Origin: Megachile rotundata
Lineage: Eukaryota > Arthropoda > Insecta > Hymenoptera > Megachilidae
Reading direction: 5' to 3'
NCBI RefSeq assembly: GCF_050947335.1
Contig: NW_027473494.1
Location: 186,001-250,000, forward strand
Length of the DNA stretch: 64,000 nt
Positions within the stretch are counted from its first letter, which is position 1; every line of letters starts with the position of its first letter. The notes under the pieces are model-generated. The model worked only from the letters and a program-made list of their open reading frames with translations, ran no database searches and was not told the DNA's origin. A program made the translations under genes and the position numbers. Below, in pieces: positions 1-12,305 of the stretch.

Positions 1-664
1 TATCAATCTAACTCATATTATTGACCATATTATGCAGATATGATCGATAGCACGACATTTACTATACTTATTACTCGTACTATTATCAAGCTAACTCGTA
101 TTATTAGCCATATTATGCTTATATGATCGATAGAACGACAATTACTATACTTATTACTCTTAATGTTATCAATCTAACTCATATTATTAGCCATATTATG
201 CTTAAATGATCGATAGAACGACAATTACTATACTTATTACTCTTCTTATTATCAATCTAGCTCATATTATTAGCCATATTATGCTTATATGATCGATAGA
301 ACGACAATTACTATACTCACTACTCTTATTATTATCAATCTAACTCATATTATTAGCCATATTATGCTTATATGATCGATAGAACGACAATTACTATACT
401 TATTACTCTTATTATTATCAATCTAACTCATATTATTAACCATATTATGCAGATATGATCGATAGCACGACATTTACTATACTTATTACTCTTATTATTA
501 TCAATCTAAGTCATATTATTAGCCATATTATGCTTATATGATCGATAGAACGACAATCACTATACTTATTACTCTTACTATTATCAATCTAACTCATGTT
601 ATTAACCATATTATGCTAATATGATCGATAAAACGACAATTACTATACTTATTACACTCACTAT
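1..664 (-). repeat. Left-arm higher-order block, copy 1 (8 monomers)
   Basis: An ordered set of eight variant monomers, 664 bp. It is marked by TTACTCGTACTATTATC near 71, TTAATGTTATC near 160, and CTCTTCTTATTATC at 240-253. The same order returns 664 bp later (the CTCTTCTT mark is at 904). This is a higher-order repeat, in which a group of unlike monomers was duplicated as a unit. Confidence 0.85.
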
Positions 665-1411
665 TATCAATCTAACACATATTATTAACCATATTATGCA
701 GATATGATCGATAGCACGACATTTACTATACTTATTACTCGTACTATTATCAAGCTAACTCGTATTATTAGCCATATTATGCTTATATGATCGATAGAAC
801 GACAATTACTATACTTATTACTCTTAATGTTATCAATCTAACTCATATCATTAGCCATATTATGCTTAAATGATCGATAGAACGACAATTACTATACTTA
901 TTACTCTTCTTATTATCAATCTAACTCATATTATTAGCCATATTATGCTTATATGATCGATAGAACGACAATTACTATACTCACTACTCTTATTATTATC
1001 AATCTAACTCATATTATTAGCCATATTATGCTTATATGATCGATAGAACGACAATTACTATACTTATTACTCTTATTATTATCAATCTAACTCATATTAT
1101 TAACCATATTATGCTAATATGATCGATAGAACGACAATTACTATACTTATTACACTCACTATTATCAATCTAACTCATATTATTAACCATATTATGCAGA
1201 TATGATCGATAGCACGACATTTACTATACTTATTACTCTTATTATTATCAATCTAAGTCATATTATTAGCCATATTATGCTTATATGATCGAAAGAACGA
1301 CAATCACTATACTTATTACTCTTACTATTATCAATCTAACTCATGTTATTGACCATATTATGCTAATATGATCGATAAAACGACAATTACTATACTTATT
1401 ACACTCACTAT
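665..1411 (-). repeat. Left-arm higher-order block, copy 2 (9 monomers)
   Basis: This is the second copy of the block at 1-664. It carries the same marks in the same order but holds one extra monomer, inserted around 1110-1195. The added unit is of the GCTAATATG / TTACACTCAC type, so the GCAGAT mark moves from an expected 1113 to 1196. The copy is therefore 747 bp (9 x 83). Gain of exactly one unit is typical of unequal exchange. The rest of the arm, 1412-2054, continues with related monomers but without a third clear copy. Confidence 0.8.
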
Positions 1412-2054
1412 TATCAATCTAACACATATTATTAACCATATTATGCAGATATGATCGATAGCACGACATTTACTATACTTATTACTCTTATTATTATCAA
1501 TCTAACTCATATTATTAGCCATATTATGCTTATATGATCGATAGAACGACAATCACTATACTTATTACTCTTATTATTATCATCCTGACTCATATTATTA
1601 GCCATATTATGCTTATATTATCGATAGAACGACAATTACTATACTTATTACTGTTATTATTATCAATCTAACTCATATTATTAGCCATATTATGCTAATA
1701 TGATCGATAGAACGACAATTACTATACTTATTACACTCACTATTATCAATCTAACTCATATTATTAACCATATTATGCTTATATGATCGATAGAACGAGA
1801 ATTACTATACTCACTACTCTTAGTATTATCAATCTAACTCACATTATTAGCCATATTATGCGTATATTATCGATAGAACGACAATTACTATACTTATTAC
1901 TCTTATTATTATCAATCTAACTCATATTATTGACCATATTATGCAGATATGATCGATAGAACGACAATTACTATACTTATTACACTTATTATTATCTACT
2001 TAACTCATATTATTAGCCATATTATGCTTATATTATCGATAGAACGACAATTAC

Positions 2055-2154
2055 NNNNNNNNNNNNNNNNNNNNNNNNNNNNNNNNNNNNNNNNNNNNNN
2101 NNNNNNNNNNNNNNNNNNNNNNNNNNNNNNNNNNNNNNNNNNNNNNNNNNNNNN
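2055..2154. other. Assembly gap of 100 N
   Basis: Exactly 100 N. A run of 100 is commonly used by assemblers for a gap of unknown size, so the true length here is not known. Monomers on the left are in minus orientation and monomers on the right are in plus orientation, so the turn-around point of the array is hidden in this gap. Confidence 0.99.
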
Positions 2155-3970
2155 TATGTCTAATAATATGAGTTAGATTCATAATAATAAGAGTAATAAG
2201 TATAGTAATTGTCGTTCTATCGATCATATAAGCATAATATGGCTAATAATATGAGTTAGATCGATAATGATAAGAGTAATAAGTATAGTAATTGTCGTTC
2301 TATCGATCATTTAAGCATAATATGGCTAATAATATGAGTTAGATTGATAATAATAAGAGTAATGAGTACAGTAATTGTCGTTCTATCGATCATATAAGCA
2401 TAATGTGGCTAATAATATGAGTTAGATTTATAATAATAAGAGTAAAAAGTATAGTAATTGTCGTTCTATCGATAATATAAGCATAATATGGCTAATAATA
2501 TGAGTTAGGTAGATAATAATAAGAGTAATAAGTATAGTGATTGTCTTTCTATCGATCATATAAGCATAATATGGCTAATAATATGAGTTAGGTTGATAAT
2601 ATTACGAGTAATAAGTATAGTAAATGTCGTGCTATCGATCATATCTGCATAATATGGTTAATAATATGAGTTAGATTGATAATAGTGAGTGTAATAAGTA
2701 TAGTAATTGTCGTTCTATCGATCATATTAGCATAATATCGTTAATAATATGAGTTAGATTGATAATAATAAGAGTAATAAGTATAGTAATTGTCGTTCTA
2801 TCGATCACATAAGCATAATATGGCTAATAATATGAGTTAGATTGATAATAATAAGAGTAGTGAGTATAGTAATTGTCGTTCTATCGATCATATAAGCATA
2901 ATATGGCTAAGAATATGAGTTAGATTGATAACAATAAGAGTAATAAGTATAGTAATTGTCGTTCTATCGATCATATAAGCATAATATGGCTAATAATATG
3001 AGTTAGATCGATAATGATAAGAGTAATAAGTACAATAATTGTCGTTCTATCGATCATATAAGCATAATATGGCTAATAATATGAGTTAGACCGATAATGA
3101 TAAGAGTAATAAGTACAATAATTGTCGTTCTATCGATCATATAAGCATAATATGGTTAATAATATGAGTTAGATTGATAATAGTGAGTGTAATAAGTACA
3201 GTAATTGTCGTTCTATTGATCATATTAGCATAATATGGTTAATAATATGAGTTAGATTGATAACAATAAGAGTAATAAGTATAGTAATTGTCGTTCTATC
3301 GATCATATTAGCATAATATGGTTAATAACATGAGTTAGATTGATAATAATAAGAGTAATAAGTATAGTGATTGTCGTTCTATCGATCATGTAAGCATAAT
3401 ATGGCTAATAATATGACTTAGATTGATAATAATAAGAGTAATAAGTATAGTAATTGTCGTTCTATCGATCATATCTGCATAATATGGTCAATAATATGAG
3501 TTAGATTGATAATAATAAGAGTAATAAGTAAAGTAATTGTCGTTCTATCGATAATATACGCATAATATGGCTAATAATATGAGTTAGATTGATAATACTA
3601 AGAGTAGTGAGTATAGTAATTCTCGTTCTATCGATCATATAAGCATAATATGGCTAATAATATGAGTTAGATTGATAATAATAAGCGTAATAAGTATAGT
3701 AATTGTCGTTCTATCGATAATATAAGCATAATATGGCTAATAATATGAGTTAGGTAGATAATAATAAGAGTAATAAGTATAGTAATTGTCGTTCTATCGA
3801 TCATATAAGCATAATATGGCTAATAATATGAGTTAGGTTGATAATAATAAGCGTAATAAATATAGTAAATGTCGTGCTATCGATCATATCTGCATAATAT
3901 GGTTAATAATATGAGTTAGATTGATAATAGTGAGTGTAATAAGTATAGTAATTGTCGTTCTATCGATCAT
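2155..3970 (+). repeat. CTAAGAATATGAG cassette, copy 1
   Basis: An ordered run of about 20 variant monomers, anchored by CTAAGAATATGAG at 2907. After the anchor come two monomers with GATCGATAATGATAAG or GACCGATAATGATAAG, one with TCTATTGATC, one with AATAACATGAG, one with ATGACTTAG, one with GGTCAATAATATG and one with GATAATACTAAGAG. The same order returns 3652 bp (44 x 83) downstream, at 5807, and stays nearly identical to about 3800. Against the copy at 9140 the match runs from about 2340 to 3970. Confidence 0.85.
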
Positions 3971-5806
3971 ATTAGTATAATATGGTTAATAATATGAGTT
4001 AGATTGATAATAATAAGAGTAATAAGTATAGTAATTGTCGTTCTATCGATCATATAAGCATAATATGGCTAATAATATGAGTTAGATTGATAATAATAAC
4101 AGTAATAAGTATAGTAATTGTCGTTCTATCGATAATATAAGCATAATATGGCTAATAATATGAGTCAGGTTGATAATAATAAGAGTAATAAGTATAGTGA
4201 TTGTCGTTCTCTCGATCATATAAGCATAATATGGCTAATAATATGAGTTAGGTTGATAATAATAAGAGTAATAAGTATAGTAAATGTCGTGCTATCGATC
4301 ATATCTGCATAATATGGTTAATAATATGAGTTAGATTGATAATAGTGAGTGTAATAAGTATAGTAATTGTCGTTTTATCGATCATATTAGCATAATATGG
4401 TTAATAACATGAGTTAGATTGATAATAGTAAGAGTAATAAGTATAGTGATTGTCGTTCTATCGATCATATCTGCATAATATGGTCAATAATATGAGTTAG
4501 ATTGATAATAGTGAGTGTAATAAATATTGTAATTGTCGTTCTATCGCTCATATAAGAACAATATGGCTAATAATATGAGTTGGATTGATAATGATAAGAG
4601 TAATGAGTATAGTAATTGTAGTTCTATCGATCATATAAGCAGAATATGTCTAATAATATGAGTTAGATTCATAATAATAAGAGTAATAAGTATAGTAATT
4701 GTCGTTCTATCGATAATATACGCATAATATGGCTAATAATATGAGTTAGATTGATAATACTAAGAGTAGTGAGTATAGTAATTCTCGTTCTATCGATCAT
4801 ATAAGCATAATATGGCCAATAATATGAGTTAGGTAGATAATAATAAGAGTAATAAGTATAGTGATTGTCTTTCTATCGATCATATAAGCATAATATGGCT
4901 AATAATATGAGTTAGGTTGATAATAATACGAGTAATAAGTATAGTAATTGTCGTTCTATCGATCATATAAGCACAATATGGCTAATAATATGAGTTAGAT
5001 TGATAATAATAACAGCAGTAAGTATAGTAATTGTCGTTCTATCGATAATATAAGCATAATATGGCTAATAATATGAGTTAGACTGATAATACTAAGAGTA
5101 GTGAGTATAGTAATTCTCGTTCTATCGATCATATAAGCATAATATGGCTAATAATATGAGTTAGATTGATAATAATAAGAGTAATGAGTACAGTAATTGT
5201 CGTTCTATCGATCATATAAGCATAATGTGGCTAATAATATGAGTTAGATTTATAATAATAAGAGTAATAAGTATAGTAATTGTCGTTCTATCGATCATAT
5301 AGGCATAATATGGCTAATAATATGTGTTAGATTGATAATAATAACAGTAATAAGTATAGTAATTGTCGTTCTATCGATAATATAAGCATAATATGGCTAA
5401 TAATATGAGTTAGATTGATAATAATAACAGTAATAAGTATAGTAATTGTCGTTCTCTCGATCATATAAGCATAATATGGCTAATAATATGAGTTAGGTTG
5501 ATAATAATAAGAGTAATAAGTATGGTAAATGTCGTGCTATCGATCATATCTGCATAATATGGTTAATAATATGAGTTAGATTGATAATAATAAGAGTAAT
5601 GAGTATAGTAATTGTCGTTCTATCGATCATATCTGCATAATATGGTCAATAATATGAGTTAGATTGATAATAGTGAGTGTAATAAATATTGTAATTGTCG
5701 TTCTATCGCTCATATAAGAACAATATGGCTAATAATATGAGTTGGATTGATAATGATAAGAGTAATGAGTATAGTAATTGTAGTTCTATCGATCATATAA
5801 GCATAA

Positions 5807-7449
5807 TATGTCTAATAATATGAGTTAGATTCATAATAATAAGAGTAATAAGTATAGTAATTGTCGTTCTATCGATCATATAAGCATAATATGGCTAATA
5901 ATATGAGTTAGATCGATAATGATAAGAGTAATAAGTATAGTAATTGTCGTTCTATCGATCATTTAAGCATAATATGGCTAATAATATGAGTTAGAATGAT
6001 AATAATAAGAGTAATGAGTACAGTAATTGTCGTTCTATCGATCATATAAGCATAATGTGGCTAATAATATGAGTTAGATTTATAATAATAAGAGTAAAAA
6101 GTAAATTGTCGTTCTATCGATAATATAAGCATAATATGGCTAATAATATGAGTTAGGTAGATAATAATAAGAGTAATAAGTATAGTGATTGTCTTTCTAT
6201 CGATCATATAAGCATAATATGGCTAATAATATGAGTTAGGTTGACAATATTACGAGTAATAAGTATAGTAAATGTCGTGCTATCGATCATATCTGCATAA
6301 TATGGTTAATAATATGAGTTAGATTGATAATAGTGAGTGTAATAAGTATAGTAATTGTCGTTCTATCGATCATATTAGCATAATATCGTTAATAATATGA
6401 GTTAGATTGATAATAATAAGAGTAATAAGTATAGTAATTGTCGTTCTATCGATCACATAAGCATAATATGGCTAATAATATGAGTTAGATTGATAATAAT
6501 AAGAGTAGTGAGTATAGTAATTGTCGTTCTATCGATCATATAAGCATAATATGGCTAAGAATATGAGTTAGATTGATAACAATAAGAGTAATAAGTATAG
6601 TAATTGTCGTTCTATCGATCATATAAGCATAATATGGCTAATAATATGAGTTAGATCGATAATGATAAGAGTAATAAGTACAATAATTGTCGTTCTATCG
6701 ATCATATAAGCATAATATGGCTAATAATATGAGTTAGACCGATAATGATAAGAGTAATAAGTACAATAATTGTCGTTCTATCGATCATATAAGCATAATA
6801 TGGTTAATAATATGAGTTAGATTGATAATAGTGAGTGTAATAAGTACAGTAATTGTCGTTCTATTGATCATATTAGCATAATATGGTTAATAATATGAGT
6901 TAGATTGATAACAATAAGAGTAATAAGTATAGTAATTGTCGTTCTATCGATCATATTAGCATAATATGGTTAATAACATGAGTTAGATTGATAATAATAA
7001 GAGTAATAAGTATAGTGATTGTCGTTCTATCGATCATATAAGCATAATATGGCTAATAATATGACTTAGATTGATAATAATAAGAGTAATAAGTATAGTA
7101 ATTGTCGTTCTATCGATCATATCTGCATAATATGGTCAATAATATGAGTTAGATTGATAATAATAAGAGTAATAAGTAAAGTAATTGTCGTTCTATCGAT
7201 AATATACGCATAATATGGCTAATAATATGAGTTAGATTGATAATACTAAGAGTAGTGAGTATAGTAATTCTCGTTCTATCGATCATATAAGCATAATATG
7301 GCTAATAATATGAGTTAGATTGATAATAATAAGCGTAATAAGTATAGTAATTGTCGTTCTATCGATAATATAAGCATAATATGGCTAATAATATGAGTTA
7401 GGTAGATAATAATAAGAGTAATAAGTATAGTAATTGTCGTTCTATCGAT
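5807..7449 (+). repeat. CTAAGAATATGAG cassette, copy 2
   Basis: This is the second run of the cassette starting TATGTCTAATAATATGAG. It lies 3652 bp below copy 1, and 3648 bp after the 4-bp deletion at 6103. The anchor is at 6555. Order and variants match copy 1 until about 7450, where ATTTAAGC replaces ATATAAGC and the two diverge. It sits inside the larger 3880-8660 duplication. Confidence 0.85.
6103..6104 (+). other. 4-bp deletion inside one monomer
   Basis: The monomer here reads AGTAAAAAGTAAATTGTCG, while the matching monomers near 2450 and 17710 have four more bases (TAGT) between GTA and AATTG. It is the largest non-unit indel I found in the right arm, and it shifts the 83-bp phase of everything downstream by 4. 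Confidence 0.9.
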
Positions 7450-8403
7450 CATTTAAGCATAATATGGCTAATAATATGAGTTAGATTGATAATAATAAGA
7501 GGAATGAGTACAGTAATTGTAGTTCTATCGGTCATATAAGCATAATATGTCTAATAATATGAGTTAGATTCATAATAATAACAGTAATAAGTATAGTAAT
7601 TGTCGTTCTATCGATAATATAAGCATAATATGGCTAATAATATGAGTTAGATCGATAATGATAAGAGTAATAAGTACAATAATTGTCGTTCTATCGATCA
7701 TATAAGCATAATATGGCTAATAATATGAGTTAGATCGATAATGATAAGAGTAATAAGTACAATAATTGTCGTTCTATCGATCATATTAGCATAATATGGC
7801 TAATAATATGACTTAGATTGATAATAATAAGAGTAATAAGTATAGTAATTGTCGTTCTATCGATCATATCTGCATAATATGGTCATTAATATGAGTTAGA
7901 TTGATAATAGTGAGTGTAATAAGTATAGTAATTGTCGTTCTAACGATCATATGAGCATAATATGGGTAATAATATGAGTTGGATTGATAATGATAAGAGT
8001 AATGAGTATAGTAATTGTAGTTCTATCGATCATATAAGCATAATATGTCTAATAATATGAGTTAGATTCATAATAATAAGAGTAATAAGTATAGTAATTG
8101 TCGTTCTATCGATAATATACGCATAATAAGTCTAATAATATGAGTTAGATTGATAATACTAAGAGTAGTGAGTATAGTAATTCTCGTTCTATCGATCATA
8201 TAAGCATAATATGGCTAATAATATGAGTTAGATTGATAATAATAAGAGTAATAAGTATAGTAATTGTCGTTCTATCGATCATTTAAGCATAATATGGCTA
8301 ATAATATGAGTTAGGTTGATAACATTAAGAGTAATAAGAATAGTAATTGTCGTTCTATCGATCATATAAGCATAATATGGCTAATAATACGAGTTAGCTT
8401 GAT

Positions 8404-8405
8404 AA
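8404..8405 (+). other. 2-bp deletion, shared with 20022/20023
   Basis: The unit reads CTTGATAAATACGAG where the usual variant is CTTGATAATAATACGAG. The identical loss occurs at 20022/20023 in the other copy of the 4.8-kb block, so it was present before that block was duplicated. Confidence 0.9.
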
Positions 8406-8660
8406 ATACGAGTAATAAGTATAGTAAATGTCGTGCTATCGATCATATCTGCATAATATGGTTAATAATATGAGTTAGATTGATAATAGTGAGTGTAATT
8501 AGTATAGTAATTGTCGTTCTATCGATCATATTAGCATAATATGGTTAATAATATGAGTTAGATTGATAATAATAAGAGTAATAAGTATAGTAATTGTCGT
8601 TCTATCGATCATATAAGCATAATATGGCTAATAATATGAGTTAGATTGATAATAATAAGA

Positions 8661-9139
8661 GCAGTGAGTATAGTAATTGTCGTTCTATCGATCATATAAG
8701 CATAATATGGTTAATATTATGAGTTAGATTGATAATAATAAGAGTAATAAGTATAGTAATTGTCGTTCTATCGATCATTTAAGCATAATATGGCTAATAA
8801 TATGAGTTAGATTGATAACAATAAGAGTAATAAGTATAGTAATTGTCGTTCTATCGATCATATAAGCATAATATGGCTAATAATATGAGTTAGGTTGATA
8901 ATAATAAGCGTAATAAATATAGTAAATGTCGTGCTATCGATCATATCTGCATAATATGGTTAATAATATGAGTTAGATTGATAATAGTGAGTGTAATAAG
9001 TATAGTAATTGTCGTTCTATCGATCATATGAGCATAATATGGGTAATAATATGAGTTGGATTGATAATGATAAGAGTAATGAGTATAGTAATTGTAGTTC
9101 TATCGATCATATAAGCATAATATGTCTAATAATATGCGT
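8661..9139 (+). repeat. Satellite monomers between blocks
   Basis: About six monomers in mixed order. One carries GGTTAATATTATGAG near 8709 and one carries ATGAGCATAATATGGG at 9028. The segment from about 8840, with the ATGAGC mark, also returns at 10771 (21 units on) and 13427 (53 units on). Nothing other than satellite is present. A chance open frame of 62 codons at 9009-9197 crosses here and is not a gene. Confidence 0.8.
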
Positions 9140-10770
9140 TAGATTGATAATAATAAGAGTAATGAGTACAGTAATTGTCGTTCTATCGATCATATAAGCA
9201 TAATGTGGCTAATAATATGAGTTAGATTTATAACAATAAGAGTAATAAGTATAGTAATTGTCGTTCTATCGATAATATAAGCATAATATGGCTAATAATA
9301 TGAGTTAGGTAGATAATAATAAGAGTAATAAGTATAGTGATTGTCTTTCTATCGATCATATAAGCATAATATGGCTAATAATATGAGTTAGGTTGATAAT
9401 ATTACGAGTAATAAGTATAGTAAATGTCGTGCTATCGATCATATCTGCATAATATGGTTAATAATATGAGTTAGATTGATAATAGTGAGTGTAATAAGTA
9501 TAGTAATTGTCGTTCTATCGATCATATTAGCATAATATGGTTAATAATATGAGTTAGATTGATAATAATAAGAGTAATAAGTATAGTAATTGTCGTTCTA
9601 TCGATCATATAAGCATAATATGGCTAATAATATGAGTTAGATTGATAATAATAAGAGTAGTGAGTATAGTAATTGTCGTTCTATCGATCATATAAGCATA
9701 ATATGGCTAAGAATATGAGTTAGATTGATAACAATAGGAGTAATAAGTATAGTAATTGTCGTTCTATCGATCATATAAGCATAATATGGCTAATAATATG
9801 AGTTAGATCGATAATGATAAGAGTAATAAGTACAATAATTGTCGTTCTATCGATCATATAAGCATAATATGGCTAATAATATGAGTTAGACCGATAATGA
9901 TAAGAGTAATAAGTACAATAATTGTCGTTCTATCGATCATATAAGCATAATATGGTTAATAATATGAGTTAGATTGATAATAGTGAGTGTAATAAGTACA
10001 GTAATTGTCGTTCTATTGATCATATTAGCATAATATGGTTAATAATATGAGTTAGATTGATAACAATAAGAGTAATAAGTATAGTAATTGTCGTTCTATC
10101 GATCATATTAGCATAATATGGTTAATAACATGAGTTAGATTGATAATAATAAGAGTAATAAGAATAGTGATTGTCGTTCTATCGATCATGTAAGCATAAT
10201 ATGGCTAATAATATGACTTAGATTGATAATAATAAGAGTAATAAGTATAGTAATTGTCGTTCTATCGATCATATCTGCATAATATGGTCAATAATATGAG
10301 TTAGATTGATAATAATAAGAGTAATAAGTAAAGTAATTGTCGTTCTATCGATAATATACGCATAATATGGCTAATAATATGAGTTAGATTGATAATACTA
10401 AGAGTAGTGAGTATAGTAATTCTCGTTCTATCGATCATATAAGCATAATATGGCTAATAATATGAGTTAGATTGATAATAATAAGCGTAATAAGTATAGT
10501 AATTGTCGTTCTATCGATAATATAAGCATAATATGGCTAATAATATGAGTTAGGTAGATAATAATAAGAGTAATAAGTATAGTAATTGTCGTTCTATCGA
10601 TCATATAAGCATAATATGGCTAATAATATGAGTTAGGTTGATAATAATAAGCGTAATAAATATAGTAAATGTCGTGCTATCGATCATATCTGCATAATAT
10701 GGTTAATAATATGAGTTAGATTGATAATAGTGAGTGTAATAAGTATAGTAATTGTCGTTCTATCGATCAT
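9140..10770 (+). repeat. CTAAGAATATGAG cassette, copy 3
   Basis: The anchor is at 9707, 38 units below the one at 6555 once the 2-bp deletion is counted. The segment follows 2340-3970 at a fixed shift of 6800 and includes the GATCG, GACCG, TCTATTGATC, AATAACATGAG and GTTAGGTAGATAATAATAAG units. The match to copy 1 ends at 10770, where ATGAGC replaces ATTAGT. Confidence 0.85.
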
Positions 10771-12305
10771 ATGAGCATAATATGGGTAATAATATGAGTT
10801 GGATTGATAATGATAAGAGTAATGAGTATAGTAATTGTAGTTCTATCGATCATATAAGCATAATATGTCTAATAATATGAGTTAGATTGATAATAATAAG
10901 AGTAATGAGTACAGTAATTGTCGTTCTATCGATCATATAAGCATAATGTGGCTAATAATATGAGTTAGATTTATAACAATAAGAGTAATAAGTATAGTAA
11001 TTGTCGTTCTATCGATAATATAAGCATAATATGGCTAATAATATGAGTTAGGTAGATAATAATAAGAGTAATAAGTATAGTGATTGTCTTTCTATCGATC
11101 ATATAAGCATAATATGGCTAATAATATGAGTTAGGTTGATAATATTACGAGTAATAAGTATAGTAAATGTCGTGCTATCGATCATATCTGCATAATATGG
11201 TTAATAATATGAGTTAGATTGATAATAGTGAGTGTAATAAGTATAGTAATTGTCGTTCTATCGATCATATTAGCATAATATGGTTAATAATATGAGTTAG
11301 ATTGATAATAATAGGAGTAATAAGTATAGTAATTGTCGTTCTATCGATCATATAAGCATAATATGGCTAATAATATGCGTTAGATTGATAATAATAAGTG
11401 TAATAAATATAGTAATTGTCGTTCTATCGATCATATCTGCATAATATGGTTAATAATATCAGTTAGATTGATAATAATAAGAGTAATAAGTATAGTAATT
11501 GTCGTTATATCGATCATATAACCATAATATGGCTAATAGCATGAGTTAGATTGATAATAATAAGAGTAATGAGTATAGTAATTGTCGTTCTATCGATCAT
11601 ATCTGCATAATATGGTTAATAATATGAGTTAGATTGATAATAATAAGAGTAATAGGTATAGTAATTGTCGTTATATCGATCATATAAGCATAATATGGTT
11701 AATAATATGAGTTAGATTGATTATAATAAGAGTAGTGAGTATAGTAATTGTCGTTCTATCGATCATATAAGCATAATATGGCTAATAATATGAGTTAGAT
11801 TGATAATAATAAGAGTAATAAGTATAGTAATTGTCGTTCTATCGATCATTTAAGCATAATATGGCTAATAATATGAGTTAGATTGATAATAATAAGAGTA
11901 ATGAGTACAGTAATTGTCGTTCTATCGATCATATAAGTATAATATGGCTAATAATATGAGTTAGATTTATAAGAATAAGAGTAATAAGTATAGTAATTGT
12001 CGTTCTATCGATAATATAAGCATAATATGGCTAATAATATGAGTTAGGTAGATAATAATAAGAGTAATAAGTATAGTGATTGTCTTTCTATCGATCATAT
12101 AAGCATAATATGGCTAATAATATGAGTTAGGTTGATAATAATACGAGTAATAAGTATAGTAAATGTCGTGCTATCGATCATATCTGCATAATATGGTTAA
12201 TAATATGAGTTAGATTGATAATAGTGAGTGTAATAAGTATAGTAATTGTCGTTCTATCGATCATATAAGCATAATATGGCTAATAATATGAGTTAGATTG
12301 ATAAT
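9650..12305 (+). repeat. 32-monomer (2656-bp) higher-order repeat, first region, copy 1
   Basis: The marks CTAAGAAT (9707), CATGTAAGC (about 10188) and ATGAGC (10771) each return 2656 bp (32 x 83) later, at 12363, about 12844 and 13427. The order of variants between them is the same. The neighbouring shifts of 33 and 34 units seen outside this match show that whole monomers were gained or lost at its edges. Confidence 0.8.

Larger units (their letters stand above)
1..2054 (-). repeat. 83-bp satellite array, minus orientation (left arm)
   Basis: Head-to-tail 83-bp monomers, about 24.7 copies. The unit start TATCAA recurs at 1, 84 and 167. The GCAGAT variant lies at 34, 449, 698, 1196, 1445 and 1943, and all these spacings are exact multiples of 83, so I see no net indel in this arm. 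Each unit carries ATCGAT, CATATTATGC and TTACTATAC blocks that are the reverse complement of the units right of the gap. Variant classes are shared with the right arm: for example TTACACTCACTATTATC here is the reverse complement of GATAATAGTGAGTGTAA there. No coding potential, promoter or unique sequence is visible. The arm is clearly the same family in the opposite orientation; its function is unknown. Confidence 0.97.
3880..8660 (+). repeat. 4.8-kb duplicated block, left copy
   Basis: This block is repeated almost base for base at 15494-20278. Marks such as CTATCGCTCATATAAGAAC at 4541 return at 16155, and CTAAGAAT at 6555 returns at 18173. The shift changes from 11614 to 11618 across a 4-bp deletion found only in this copy, at 6103/6104 (TAGT or an equivalent frame lost after GTAAAAAGTA). 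A 2-bp deletion at 8404/8405 (CTTGATAAATACGAG) is present in both copies. Single-base differences are few, for example TCGGTC near 7528 against TCGATC. The match fades above 3880 and below 8660. Confidence 0.85.

Noticed and set aside
1949..2176. Open frame of 75 codons on the plus strand
   Set aside because: It runs through the 100-N gap, so about half of it is unknown residues. The rest is satellite sequence that also occurs elsewhere without an open frame.
9009..9197. Open frame of 62 codons
   Set aside because: It lies wholly in satellite monomers. Since 83 leaves a remainder of 2 on division by 3, a frame reads each phase in turn, and this one is open only because of local substitutions. 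No ribosome or promoter signal and no known domain is visible.
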